This document shows, one piece after another, positions 41,681 to 50,676 of a stretch of DNA of 64,000 bases. Every line of letters starts with the position of its first letter. Position 1 is the first letter of the stretch. The position numbers and the translations under genes are program-made. Source of the DNA: Streptomyces candidus (GTDB lineage: Bacteria; Actinomycetota; Actinomycetes; Streptomycetales; Streptomycetaceae); NCBI RefSeq assembly GCF_014207445.1, contig NZ_JACHEM010000004.1:124001-188000 (forward strand). The letters run 5' to 3'. The notes below the pieces were generated by a model, which saw only the letters and a program-made list of their open reading frames with translations, searched no databases and was not told the DNA's origin.

Positions 41681-42841
41681 TCAGCCGAGCGACGCCCGCA
41701 CCCCCGCGATGAGGGCGAGGGCGCGCGGGTCCGCCGTGACGCCCTGGCGCAGGCCGTTGGTCACGTAGCCGAGCGCGATGCCGGACTCCGGGTCGGCGAA
41801 GCCGAGGGAACCGCCGCGTCCGGGGTGGCCGAAGGAGCCGGGGCCCAGCAGCGGCGAGGCCGATCCGTGCAGCATGAAGCCCAGCCCGAAGCGGGTGTTG
41901 ACGACCAGGACGCGGTCGGGGCCCGAGGACTCCTCGGTACGGGCGAGGGTGAGCGTGGCGGGGGCGAAGAGGCGGGGGCCGTCGTCGACGGGGCCGATCA
42001 TCGCCGCGTAGCAGCGGGCCAGCGCGCGGGCGGTGGAAATGCCGCCGGAGGCCGGGAGTTCGGCGGCCCGGTAGGCGGGGTCGTTCTCGTCGGGCAGCGG
42101 GTCGATGGCGCCGAACGCGCGGCGGGTGAGGGAGTCGGGGTCGGCGTAGGCCTCGCTGACGGCGCGCTTGGGGCGGAGCTTGAGACCGCCCTCGGCCGCG
42201 GGCTCCTCGACGGGCGCGATGCGGCCGACCCGGTGGGACTCCTCCTGCGGCAGGCCGATCCAGAAGTCGAGGCCCAGCGGGCGGGCGATCTCCTCGGCGA
42301 CCCAGCGGCCGATGGTGCGGCCGGTGACCCGGCGGACCAGCTCGGCGACGAGGAAGCTGTACGTCTGGGCGTGGTAGCCGTGGTCGGTGCCTGGTTTCCA
42401 GACAGGGGCCTGCGCGGCGACGGCACGTGCGCCTGACTCCCCGTCGCAGGCCTCGGCGGGCGTCAACGGGCGGTCCAGTACGGGGACCCCGGCCCGGTGG
42501 GAGAGGAGGTGGCGCACCAGGACCCGCTCCTTGCCCGCCGCCTTGAACTCCGGCCAGTACGTGCCGACCGGCGCGTCGAGGTCTATCTGTCCGCGCTGGT
42601 GCAGGAGGAGGGGAACGGCGGCGGCCACACCCTTCCCGGCGGAGCGGACGACCTGCGCGGTGTCGAGCGCCCAGGGGACGCCGCTCCCGACGTCGCGGGT
42701 GCCGCCCCAGAGGTCGACGACCTTGCGTCCGTGCCGGTAGACCGCCACGGCGGCGCCCCGGTCGCCACGGTGCCGGAAGTTGCGTACGAAGGCCTCCCGC
42801 ACCGGTTCGAAACCGGCCGTCACCGTGCCCTGGACGTCCAC
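41681..42841 (-). CDS. Serine hydrolase, class C beta-lactamase fold (esterase/peptidase-like)
   Basis: 386 residues, no signal peptide, so probably cytosolic. The nucleophile motif is Ser-Ala-Gly-Lys in VRSAGKGVAAAVPLL (S-x-x-K); the Tyr motif is in DHGYHAQTYSFLVAELV, and a late HPGRGGSLGFADP takes the place of the K-T-G box. Such proteins are commonly esterases or D-aminopeptidases, not antibiotic beta-lactamases. GTG at 42841 is my choice, since translated sequence upstream is not conserved. Convergent with the K15-like gene and divergent from ssgE. Confidence 0.88.
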   Translation of the reverse strand: MDVQGTVTAGFEPVREAFVRNFRHRGDRGAAVAVYRHGRKVVDLWGGTRDVGSGVPWALDTAQVVRSAGKGVAAAVPLLLHQRGQIDLDAPVGTYWPEFKAAGKERVLVRHLLSHRAGVPVLDRPLTPAEACDGESGARAVAAQAPVWKPGTDHGYHAQTYSFLVAELVRRVTGRTIGRWVAEEIARPLGLDFWIGLPQEESHRVGRIAPVEEPAAEGGLKLRPKRAVSEAYADPDSLTRRAFGAIDPLPDENDPAYRAAELPASGGISTARALARCYAAMIGPVDDGPRLFAPATLTLARTEESSGPDRVLVVNTRFGLGFMLHGSASPLLGPGSFGHPGRGGSLGFADPESGIALGYVTNGLRQGVTADPRALALIAGVRASLG

Positions 42842-43030
42842 GCCCGCTCCACTCTCCCTCTGCCGCCCGGCCCCGTGCGTGCTGCCCCGCCCCGCACACC
42901 CCCATGGTGCTACGGGGCGGTGAGAGGGACGCAGCAGGGGTAGCACCGGGGGAACGCACACATATTCGCACCAGGAACGGGGGAGCATAAGGAACATTAA
43001 GTGACAAATCCTTCGAAAGGAGGCGGGCCG

Positions 43031-43429
43031 ATGTCCCGCACCGCCGAGGAACCCGCAGTGCCGGGCACAGTCCGATCCGCCTTCGAAGTCCACCTGTGCG
43101 GCCGTCTGGTCACCGACGCCCCGGTCAGCCCGCGCATCCCGGTCGCCCTGCGCTACGACCCGGTCGCCGACCCGCGCACCGTCGAGGTCGTCCTCCACCA
43201 CCCGTCACCGGGCCCGGGGCCGGACCGGCACGCGTGGGCGTTTCCCCGGGCCCTGCTCGAAGCGGGCCTGCGCTCCCCCGCGGAACAGGGCGACGTGCGG
43301 ATCTGGCCGTGCGGCCGGGTGCAGGCGGTACTGGAACTGCACGCGGGGCACGGGGTGGCTCTCGTACAGCTGGACAGTGCGCCGCTGGTGCGCTTCCTCA
43401 AGCGCACCTACGCGCCGTCGGCCACATAG
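43031..43429 (+). CDS. ssgE: SsgA-like sporulation-specific protein
   Basis: 132-residue SALP, a family restricted to sporulating actinomycetes that controls peptidoglycan sites in septation and spore release. Characteristic FEVHLCG...VALRYDPVADPRTVEVVLHH, WAFPRALLEAGLRSPAEQGDVRIWP, and the C-terminal VALVQLDSAPLVRFLKRTY. ATG at 43031 follows AAGGAGG by 7 nt, ruling out an earlier GTG. The gene name ssgE rests on its neighbourhood near pmt and a PBP, as I recall for S. coelicolor; alignment with SsgA-G would settle which paralogue it is. A tricorn-type protease gene follows 74 bp downstream. Confidence 0.85.
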   Translation: MSRTAEEPAVPGTVRSAFEVHLCGRLVTDAPVSPRIPVALRYDPVADPRTVEVVLHHPSPGPGPDRHAWAFPRALLEAGLRSPAEQGDVRIWPCGRVQAVLELHAGHGVALVQLDSAPLVRFLKRTYAPSAT

Positions 43430-43503
43430 CGCATCCGGGCCGCCACGTAAAGATCCGGTGGTACGAGTTGCCGGGGGTGTGGTGCGCGGAAAGCATGGGG
43501 GGC

Positions 43504-46500
43504 ATGCGTGTGCCCATGAACGACGACGCCGAGCCCACCGCCACCGGCACGGCGGCCACTGCGACCAGTGCCTCCCCCGCCGGCTCCGGATACCTGCGCT
43601 TCCCGCACCTGCACGGCGACACCCTCGCCTTCGTCGCCGAGGACGACGTCTGGGTGGCGCCCCTCACCCCCGCCGGGCAGGCGCCCGGGCGGGCGTGGCG
43701 GCTGACGGTGGACCGGACGCGGGTCGGGCATCCGCGCTTCTCGCCGGACGGCACCCACCTCGCGTACACGTCCTGGCGGACCCTCGATCCGGAGGTCCAC
43801 CTCGTGCCCGTGGACGGCGGCCCTTCCCGGCGGCTGTCGTACTGGGGGTCGACGGACGCACGGGTGTGCGGCTGGACGCCGGACGGCCAGATCCTCGCGG
43901 TGTCCTCGCACGGTCAGCCGTTCTCGTACTTCACCTGGGCCTACACGCTGCCCACCGACGGCAGCCCCGGCGGCCGGCTGCCCTGGGGGCCGGTCTCCGC
44001 CATCGCCGTCACCAACTCGCTGCCCGGCTGCGACCGCGTCACCCGCACCCTGCTCCTCAACGGCAAGCCGCCGCACGAACCGGCCGCCTGGAAGCGCTAC
44101 CGGGGCGGCGCCACCGGCCGGCTGTGGCTGCACGGCGAGCGGCTGCTGCCCAACCTGAACGGGCACCTGGACAGCCCCATGTTCGTGGGCGGGCGGATCG
44201 CGTTCCTCTCCGACCACGAGGGCATCGGCAACCTGTACTCCTGCCTGCCCGACGGCAGCGACCTGCGACGGCACACCGACCACGACGACTTCTACGCCCG
44301 GCACGCCTCCTCGGACGGCTCCCGGGTGGTCTACCAGTGCGCGGGCGACCTGTGGCTGGTCGACGACCTCTCGCCGGACGCGGTGCCGCGCAAGCTGGAG
44401 GTACGGCTCGGCGGGCCGCGCACCGGGCGGCGCGGCTACCAGATCCAGGCGGCCGGGCACGTCGGCGGACTCGCCGTCGACACCACCGGGCGGGCGAGCG
44501 CGGTGTCGGTGCGCGGCAGCCTGTACTGGCTGACCCACCGTGACGGCCCGGCCCGCACGATCGCGGACACCCCGGGGGTGCGGGTACGGCTGCCGGAGAT
44601 GCTGGGGCCCAGTGGGCAGGTGGCGTTCGTGACGGACGCCGAGGGCGAGGACGCCGTCGAGATCGCGTACCTGCCGCGCGCCACCGGCACCCGCGCCCCG
44701 CGCCGGCTCGCCACCGGGCAACTGGGCCGCGTCCACGAGATGGTGGCCGACCCGGACGGCGGACGGCTGGCCATCGCGTCGCACGACGGGCGACTGCTGC
44801 TGCTGACCGTGACGGAGGGCGAGGAGGCCCTCAGCGAGCTGGTCCGCTCCGTCAACGGACCCGTCCGCGACCTCGCCTTCTCCCCGGACGGCGCGTGGCT
44901 GACCTGGTCGCATCCGGGCATCGGCCGTTCGCTGCGGAAGATCAGGATGGCCCGCATCAGCGACTCCCTCGTCATCGACGTCACCAACGGACGCTTCGAG
45001 GACGAGAACCCCGTCTTCACGAGCGACGGCCGCTATCTGTCGTTCCTGTCGTGGCGGGGCTTCGACCCGGTGTACGACGTGCATACCGGCGACCTGTCGT
45101 TCCCGCTGGGCTGCCGGCCCTACCTGGTGCCGCTGTCCTCGGCGACCCCGTCCCCGTTCGCCCTCTCCCCCGAGGGACGTCCGGCGGCGGGCGGGCTGGA
45201 CGCGGACCAGGCCGCCGAGGGCGACGGCACGGTCCACGTGGAGGTGGAGGGCCTCGCGTCGCGGGTGACGCCCTTCCCGGTCGCGGCGTCCAAGTACTCC
45301 TCCCTGGCGGCCGTCAGCGGCGGCGGCCTGGTCTGGCTGCGCTGGCCGATCTCCGGCGCGCTCGGCGAGACCTTCGCCAACCCGGCCGACACCTCCGGCC
45401 GCCCCACCCTCGAACACTTCGACCTGGCGAAGGCCCGCAGGACCGAACTCGCCGTCGACCTGGAGCGGTTCGCGATCAGCGGCGACGGAACGCGGCTGAT
45501 CGTCGTCGAGGACGGCGAGCTGCGCGCCGTACCGGCCACCGAGCGCGGCGACGGCGACACCACCGTCCACCTCGACATGCGCCGCATCCTGCACGACGTG
45601 GACCCCGCCGCGGAGTGGCGGCAGGCGTACGCGGAGGCGGGCCGCATCGTGCAGGCGTACTTCTGGGAACCGGAGATGGGCGGCATCGACTGGGCGGGCG
45701 TCCTGGAGCAGTACCGGCCGCTGGTCGAACGGGTCGCGTCCCCGGACGAGTTCGCGGACCTGCTGCGCGAAGTCCTCGGCGAACTCGGCACCTCGCACGC
45801 CTACGTGTCGGCCGCGCGCCGCAACGAGGGCCCGCCCCACTACCAGCGGGCGATGGGCCTCCTCGGCGCCAACTTCTACGTCAAGGACGGCAACTGGACC
45901 GTCTCGCGCATCCTGCCCGGCGACTCCTCGGACTCCAAGGCGCGCTCCCCGCTCGCGGGCACCGGCATCCGGGTGGGTGCGGTGCTCACCCATGTGGACG
46001 GGCGGGCCGTCGACCCGGTCACCGGCCCCTACCCGCTCCTCGCGGCGGCCGGCGGCACGACCGTCGAACTGACCTTCCTGCCCGAGGTGCCGGAGGGCCG
46101 CGAGGCCCGGCCGCGCCGGGTGGCGGTCGTTCCGCTCGTCGACGAGCGTCCCCTGCGCTACCAGGACTGGGTGGCGAAGCGGCGGGAGGTCGTCCGGGCA
46201 ATCAGCGGCGGCACGTGCGGCTACCTGCACATCCCCGACATGGGCGGATCCGGCTGGGCGCAGTTCAACCGCGACCTGCGGCTGGAGATGTCACGCCCGG
46301 CCCTGATCGTCGACGTGCGCGGCAACGCCGGCGGAAACATCAGCGAGCTGGTGATCGAGAAGCTGACGCGGCGGATCCTCGGCTGGGACCTGACCCGCAA
46401 CGCCGAGCCCGTCTCGTACGCCTCGAACGCACCCCGGGGTCCGGTGGTCGCCCTCGCCGACGAGGCGACGTCCTCCGACGGCGACATGATCACCGCCGCG

Positions 46501-46839
46501 TTCCGGCTGTTGAAGCTGGGACCGGTCGTCGGACAGCGGACCTGGGGCGGCGTCGTCGGCATGACCGGCCGCCATGCGCTGGGCGACGGCACGATCATCA
46601 CGGTGCCGATGAACGCGGCCTGGTTCGACGAGTACGGGTGGGCCGTCGAGAACCACGGGGTCAGCCCGGACATCGAAGCGCTGCGCACCCCGCTGGACTG
46701 GGCGGAGGGCCGGTACGCGGTACTGGACGACGCGGTGAAGGTCGCCCTCGACCTCCTCGCCACCCACCCGGCGGCAGCCCCCCCGGACTACACCACCGTC
46801 CCCTCCAAATCCCGCCCGCCCCTCCCACCCCGCCACTAG
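43504..46839 (+). CDS. Tricorn-type S41 protease
   Basis: Large cytosolic peptidase that degrades oligopeptides, likely behind the proteasome. About 1,111 residues: six- and seven-bladed beta-propellers (~20-690; e.g. GHPRFSPDGTHLAYTSWR), a C1 helical domain (~720-), a PDZ-like domain and a C2 catalytic domain. Catalytic Ser ~991 in EATSSDGDMITAAFRL and His in LGTSHAYVSAARR correspond to Ser965 and His746 of Thermoplasma Tricorn. Start codon uncertain: ATG at 43504, with ATGs at 43495 and 43516 also possible. Stop precedes the dispersed repeat copy B. Confidence 0.9.
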   Translation: MRVPMNDDAEPTATGTAATATSASPAGSGYLRFPHLHGDTLAFVAEDDVWVAPLTPAGQAPGRAWRLTVDRTRVGHPRFSPDGTHLAYTSWRTLDPEVHLVPVDGGPSRRLSYWGSTDARVCGWTPDGQILAVSSHGQPFSYFTWAYTLPTDGSPGGRLPWGPVSAIAVTNSLPGCDRVTRTLLLNGKPPHEPAAWKRYRGGATGRLWLHGERLLPNLNGHLDSPMFVGGRIAFLSDHEGIGNLYSCLPDGSDLRRHTDHDDFYARHASSDGSRVVYQCAGDLWLVDDLSPDAVPRKLEVRLGGPRTGRRGYQIQAAGHVGGLAVDTTGRASAVSVRGSLYWLTHRDGPARTIADTPGVRVRLPEMLGPSGQVAFVTDAEGEDAVEIAYLPRATGTRAPRRLATGQLGRVHEMVADPDGGRLAIASHDGRLLLLTVTEGEEALSELVRSVNGPVRDLAFSPDGAWLTWSHPGIGRSLRKIRMARISDSLVIDVTNGRFEDENPVFTSDGRYLSFLSWRGFDPVYDVHTGDLSFPLGCRPYLVPLSSATPSPFALSPEGRPAAGGLDADQAAEGDGTVHVEVEGLASRVTPFPVAASKYSSLAAVSGGGLVWLRWPISGALGETFANPADTSGRPTLEHFDLAKARRTELAVDLERFAISGDGTRLIVVEDGELRAVPATERGDGDTTVHLDMRRILHDVDPAAEWRQAYAEAGRIVQAYFWEPEMGGIDWAGVLEQYRPLVERVASPDEFADLLREVLGELGTSHAYVSAARRNEGPPHYQRAMGLLGANFYVKDGNWTVSRILPGDSSDSKARSPLAGTGIRVGAVLTHVDGRAVDPVTGPYPLLAAAGGTTVELTFLPEVPEGREARPRRVAVVPLVDERPLRYQDWVAKRREVVRAISGGTCGYLHIPDMGGSGWAQFNRDLRLEMSRPALIVDVRGNAGGNISELVIEKLTRRILGWDLTRNAEPVSYASNAPRGPVVALADEATSSDGDMITAAFRLLKLGPVVGQRTWGGVVGMTGRHALGDGTIITVPMNAAWFDEYGWAVENHGVSPDIEALRTPLDWAEGRYAVLDDAVKVALDLLATHPAAAPPDYTTVPSKSRPPLPPRH

Positions 46840-46869
46840 CTCCTCTGCGCGGGGCCACACGCCCCCGTA

Positions 46870-46985
46870 GCCCCCTCGGGCGCCGGGGGCGCAACGCCCA
46901 CCGGTAGCCCCCTTGGGCGGCGGGGCCGCCCCCGGGGGACGGGCGGGCAAGGGGGCGGCCCCCCACCGGACGGTGCCCCCACCCC
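46870..46985. repeat. Dispersed palindromic intergenic repeat, copy B
   Basis: Second copy of the ~110-bp element at 27246-27357, in the same orientation. The shared core is CTTGGGCGGCGGGGCCGCCC followed by GACGGGCGGGCAAGGGGGCGGCC and CCACCGGACGGTGC. The element forms a large hairpin between two converging genes, so it can double as a bidirectional terminator. The remaining 46986-47063 is C-rich and shows nothing else. Confidence 0.8.
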
Positions 46986-47063
46986 ATGCCCGCGCCACTT
47001 CCGTACGCCCTGCCCACCCCCCGTTCCCCCACCGGCGCGCCACACCCCCGCGCCGCCCCCGCA

Positions 47064-47939
47064 CTACACCCCCCGCCCCCTCCCCTCGTCCGCCGCTCCC
47101 CCCGCCCCCACCAATCCCCTCCGCACTCCACCCAACCGCGCCCCGAACCTCCGCATCTCCCGCTGCCCCACCGTCCCGATGACCGCGGGCAGATACCCCC
47201 GCACCGACTGCATGCCCCGCAGCCACCACTGCGCGTACACATGCGCCGAGCGCCGCTCGATCCCGGCGACGATCCGGTCCACGGCAGGCCCCAGCGGGTA
47301 CGTCCGGTTGGCGGGCCACGGCAGCCGCTGCCGCAGCTCCCGCATGACCTCGTCCTCGTCCGCGCCCCGCACCATGTCCGTGTCGGTCCACGACAGATAG
47401 CCGACGCCGACGCGCACCCCCTGGTGGCCGACCTCCGCCCGCAGGCAGTGCGCGAACGCCTCCACCCCGGACTTCGACGCGCAGTACGCGCTCATCATCG
47501 GCGCGGGCGTGATCGCCGCCAGCGACGCGATCTGGAGGAAGTACCCCCGGCTCTCCATCAGTACCGGGAGGAAGGCCCGCGCCGTCACCGCGCCCCCGAT
47601 CAGGTTCACCTCGATCACCCGCCGCCACGCGTCGGGGTCGGAGTCCACGAACGGGCCCCCGGACGCGACGCCCGCGTTGGCGACGACGATGTCGACCTTT
47701 CCGAAGCGCTCCTTCACCTCGGCGGCGACCTGCACCATGGCCTCCTGGTCGGTGACGTCCGCGTGCCACCAGTCGCTCTCGGTGTGCAGGCGGCCCGCGA
47801 CGTCCTTCAGCAGCTGCGGCTCCAGGCCGACGAGCGCCACGTTGGCGCCTCGCGCCGACAGCTTGCGGGCGAGGAGCTCTCCCACTCCCCGCGCCCCGCC
47901 CGTGACGACCGCGACCTGACCCTCCAGGCTGTAACTCAT
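47064..47939 (-). CDS. Short-chain dehydrogenase/reductase (SDR)
   Basis: 291 residues. Classical SDR: cofactor loop VVTGGARGVGELLARKL (TGx3GxG), NAG region VVANAGVASGG, catalytic Ser in IASLAAITP, and Tyr-x3-Lys in SAYCASKSGVEAF. It should oxidise or reduce an alcohol/carbonyl with NAD(P). It is the third gene of a monooxygenase-hydrolase-SDR operon, overlapping the hydrolase stop by 4 bp. In mycobacteria the equivalent trio is mymA-lipR-sadH. The C-terminal ~50 residues are Gly/Arg-rich and low in complexity. Confidence 0.88.
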   Translation of the reverse strand: MSYSLEGQVAVVTGGARGVGELLARKLSARGANVALVGLEPQLLKDVAGRLHTESDWWHADVTDQEAMVQVAAEVKERFGKVDIVVANAGVASGGPFVDSDPDAWRRVIEVNLIGGAVTARAFLPVLMESRGYFLQIASLAAITPAPMMSAYCASKSGVEAFAHCLRAEVGHQGVRVGVGYLSWTDTDMVRGADEDEVMRELRQRLPWPANRTYPLGPAVDRIVAGIERRSAHVYAQWWLRGMQSVRGYLPAVIGTVGQREMRRFGARLGGVRRGLVGAGGAADEGRGRGV

Positions 47940-48982
47940 GTGACTTCCTCCCCGACTCGCCCCACACGGCCTTCAGAACCCGCGGCGGTACCCGCCGCCC
48001 CTGCCTCACCCGAGTCGCCCACCGCACCCGCGCCGCCCGCGCCGCCTGCCGCACCGGCCGCACCCGCGACCACATACGTGCGCACCAGCTCACGGAGTTT
48101 CCCCGTGACGACCTCCGGCGCCTCCACCGGCGTCATGTGTCCGACCCCGGTGAGCAACGTCAGCCCGAGCGAGTGCGGCAGCGCGGCCTCGATCTCCCGC
48201 GCGTGAACCGGCGGCGTCAGCCGGTCGTCGGCGCCCGCGACGAGAACGACAGGCACGCTCAGCTTCCGCACGTGCGCGGCCAGTTCCAGCTCCGCGAGTA
48301 CGTGCGACCAGGCGACCCGCGCGTCCGTCGGGCACGCGTGCACGATGCGTGCGCACTGCGCGACCCGGTCCGGGGCCGTGCCGCGCGCCATCGTGGCGTA
48401 CTTCAGTACGGCCTTGGAAACCGGCGTCACGGGCCCGAGCGGCGCCCGCGCGCCCAGCACGGCGCGCGTCAGCCGCGTCCGCAGGCCACCGGCCCGCAGC
48501 GGCAGCACCAGCGACTCGGCGACGAGCCGCGAACTGCCCGTGCTGCACAGCAGAACCGCCGCCGTGCGCCCGGCGACACCGGGCCGGTCGGCCGCCGCCA
48601 TGAGCGTCATGCCGCCCATCGAGTGCCCGGCGAGCACGGCCTTCTCACCGGGGGCGAGCGTCGCGGCGAGCACGGCTTCGAGATCGTCCGCGAGGGCGTC
48701 CGTGGAGCAGGTAACCGAGGCGGGGGTACGGCCGTGGCCGCGCTGGTCGTACGCGACGACCCTGAACTCCGGCGCCAGCTCGCGTATCTGGGCGTCCCAG
48801 AACCGGATGGAGCACGTCCATCCGTGCGCAAGCACCACCGTTGGTGCGCCCTCGTTCCCGTACACCTCGACGTGCAGGCGCGCCCCGTCGGCGGAGGTGA
48901 CGGTCAACTCCCGCACGCCGAGGTCGGGTCGGGGTATCTCCTTGCTCGCACCCTTGGGGATACGTCGGCCGGTGCGGCTCAT
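47936..48982 (-). CDS. Alpha/beta hydrolase
   Basis: 348 residues. Oxyanion-hole motif LAHGWTCS, nucleophile elbow GHSMGG, acid in VLVAGADDRLTPP and catalytic His in TGVGHMTPVEAPE: a complete triad. An Ala/Gly-rich low-complexity tail of ~45 residues (GAAGAAGGAGGAG...) follows the domain. ATG at 48982 (MSRTGRRIPKG) overlaps the monooxygenase stop, and the SDR start overlaps its stop, so the three genes are translationally linked. It may hydrolyse the ester made by the monooxygenase. Confidence 0.88.
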   Translation of the reverse strand: MSRTGRRIPKGASKEIPRPDLGVRELTVTSADGARLHVEVYGNEGAPTVVLAHGWTCSIRFWDAQIRELAPEFRVVAYDQRGHGRTPASVTCSTDALADDLEAVLAATLAPGEKAVLAGHSMGGMTLMAAADRPGVAGRTAAVLLCSTGSSRLVAESLVLPLRAGGLRTRLTRAVLGARAPLGPVTPVSKAVLKYATMARGTAPDRVAQCARIVHACPTDARVAWSHVLAELELAAHVRKLSVPVVLVAGADDRLTPPVHAREIEAALPHSLGLTLLTGVGHMTPVEAPEVVTGKLRELVRTYVVAGAAGAAGGAGGAGAVGDSGEAGAAGTAAGSEGRVGRVGEEVT

Positions 48983-50538
48983 GCCACGGCCCCCTCGGCG
49001 ACGGTCCCGGCCCCGGACCCGGCCGCAGCCACCGTCTCCGCCGATGCGTCCGATGCGTCCGCCGTCCGTACCACCTCGTACTCCGCCAGGTTGACTGCCC
49101 TCGTCGCGCGCCGGAACTCCGAAGTGGTTCCCGGCCACACGGTGGTGTTGCGGCCGTTGGCGTCCAGGTACCAGCTGTCGCAGCCGCCGGTGTTCCACAC
49201 GGTGCGCTTCATCCGTTCCTGCACGCGCCGGTTCCACGCGCCGACGGCGGAGGGGCGCGCGGTCAGGGCCACCCGGCCGCCGAGCAGGTCCAACTGCCGC
49301 AGGTAGTCGGCCAGGTAGCTGAGCTGCGCCTCGATCATGAGGATCATCGAGGAGTTCCCCAGGCCGGTGTTCGGACCGATGATCGTCATCCAGTTGGGGA
49401 AGCCGGCCGCGCTCGCTCCGCGCAGCGACTGCATGCCGTCCTTCCAGGACTCGGCGAGCGTGATGCCGTCCGCACCGACCACCCGGTCGGCAATCGGCAT
49501 GTCGGTGACGTGGAAGCCGGTACCGAAGATGATCGCGTCGACCTCCGCCTCCGTGCCGTCGGCGGCGACCACGGTGGAACCACGGACCTCGCTGAGTCCG
49601 GAGGCGACGACGTCGACGTTCTCCTGGGCCAGGGCCGGGTAGTACGTGCTGGACAACAGGATGCGCTTGCAGCCGATCCGGTACGAGGGCGTCAGCTTGG
49701 CCCGCAGCGCCGGGTCCTTGATGGCCCTGGCCATGTTGGCCTTGGCCATGTTCTCGACGAAGCCGAGTTCACGGGGCCGTTTGGTGAAGGCCTGCACCTG
49801 GAGTTCGCGAATGCCCCACAGCAGGGCGCGCCGCGCCTTGGCCGTGGCCGGGACCCGCCGGTGCAGGCTGCGTTCGGCTCCGCTGATCGCGCGGTCCGCC
49901 CGCGGCATCACCCACGGGGGCGTCCGCTGGAACAGCGTCAGCCGGCCGACCCGGGGCTGGATCGACGGCACGATCTGGATGGCGGAGGCCCCCGTTCCGA
50001 CCATTGCGACGCGCTTGCCCGTGAGGTCGTAGTCGTGGTCCCAGCGCGCCGAGTGGAAGACCTTGCCGGGGAAGCTGCCGAGGCCGGGGACGTCCGGCGT
50101 CTTCGGGTCGGACAGCGGGCCGGTCGCCGAGACGACGACGTCCGCGACAAGAGTCCCGCCGTGGGCCGTCTCGATCCTCCACCACAGCTTCTCGGAGTCC
50201 CACGTCATCATCGTCACCTCGTGGCCCAGCCGGATGTGCGGCCGCAGACCGAAGGTGTCCGCCACGTGCTCCAGGTAGGCCCGGATGTGCTCCTGGCCCG
50301 AAAAGGTGCGCGGCCACTCGGGATTGGGCGCGAAGGAGAAGGAGTAGAGGTGCGACGGCACGTCGCACGCGCACCCCGGGTAGCTGTTGTCGCGCCAGGT
50401 CCCGCCGACCGCGTCCGCGCGTTCCAGGACCACGAAATCGGTGATTCCCTCCCGGCGCAGCCGGACGGCCGCCCCCAGACCACCGAACCCGGACCCGATC
50501 ACCGCCACTCGTACATGCTCGTGCTCGAACTCGGCCAT
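48979..50538 (-). CDS. Flavin-containing (Baeyer-Villiger type) monooxygenase
   Basis: 519 residues. FAD-binding VAVIGSGFGGLGAAVRL at the N-terminus, NADPH-binding VAMVGTGASAIQIVPSI in the middle, and between them the Baeyer-Villiger fingerprint FxGxxxHxxxW (FPGKVFHSARWD). It inserts oxygen next to a ketone to give an ester; substrates are not predictable. ATG at 50538 (MAEFEHEHVRVAVIGSG) is favoured. First gene of the FMO-hydrolase-SDR operon, divergent from a MerR regulator that probably controls it. Confidence 0.92.
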   Translation of the reverse strand: MAEFEHEHVRVAVIGSGFGGLGAAVRLRREGITDFVVLERADAVGGTWRDNSYPGCACDVPSHLYSFSFAPNPEWPRTFSGQEHIRAYLEHVADTFGLRPHIRLGHEVTMMTWDSEKLWWRIETAHGGTLVADVVVSATGPLSDPKTPDVPGLGSFPGKVFHSARWDHDYDLTGKRVAMVGTGASAIQIVPSIQPRVGRLTLFQRTPPWVMPRADRAISGAERSLHRRVPATAKARRALLWGIRELQVQAFTKRPRELGFVENMAKANMARAIKDPALRAKLTPSYRIGCKRILLSSTYYPALAQENVDVVASGLSEVRGSTVVAADGTEAEVDAIIFGTGFHVTDMPIADRVVGADGITLAESWKDGMQSLRGASAAGFPNWMTIIGPNTGLGNSSMILMIEAQLSYLADYLRQLDLLGGRVALTARPSAVGAWNRRVQERMKRTVWNTGGCDSWYLDANGRNTTVWPGTTSEFRRATRAVNLAEYEVVRTADASDASAETVAAAGSGAGTVAEGAVA

Positions 50539-50615
50539 GCCCGACGCCTCCCGCACTCGACATCCACCATCGCGCCAGCAATCACTGGCATGGTGGGGAG
50601 CGTAGAGCAGCGGCG

Positions 50616-50627
50616 TACTGATCGGTA
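50616..50627. promoter_or_regulatory. Near-palindrome between the monooxygenase operon and merR
   Basis: TACTGATCGGTA is a 12-bp palindrome with one mismatched pair in the 138-bp divergent region. MerR-family proteins bind dyads within promoter spacers, so this is a candidate operator for the adjacent regulator. Confidence 0.35.
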
Positions 50628-50676
50628 GGGGTCCGGCGCGAGAAAGTTACCGGGGGTACGACATAGGCTTCCGGGC

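Noticed and set aside
41681..42841. Antibiotic-resistance beta-lactamase
   Set aside because: The fold is shared, but there is no signal peptide or K-T-G box and the sequence resembles esterase-like serine hydrolases.
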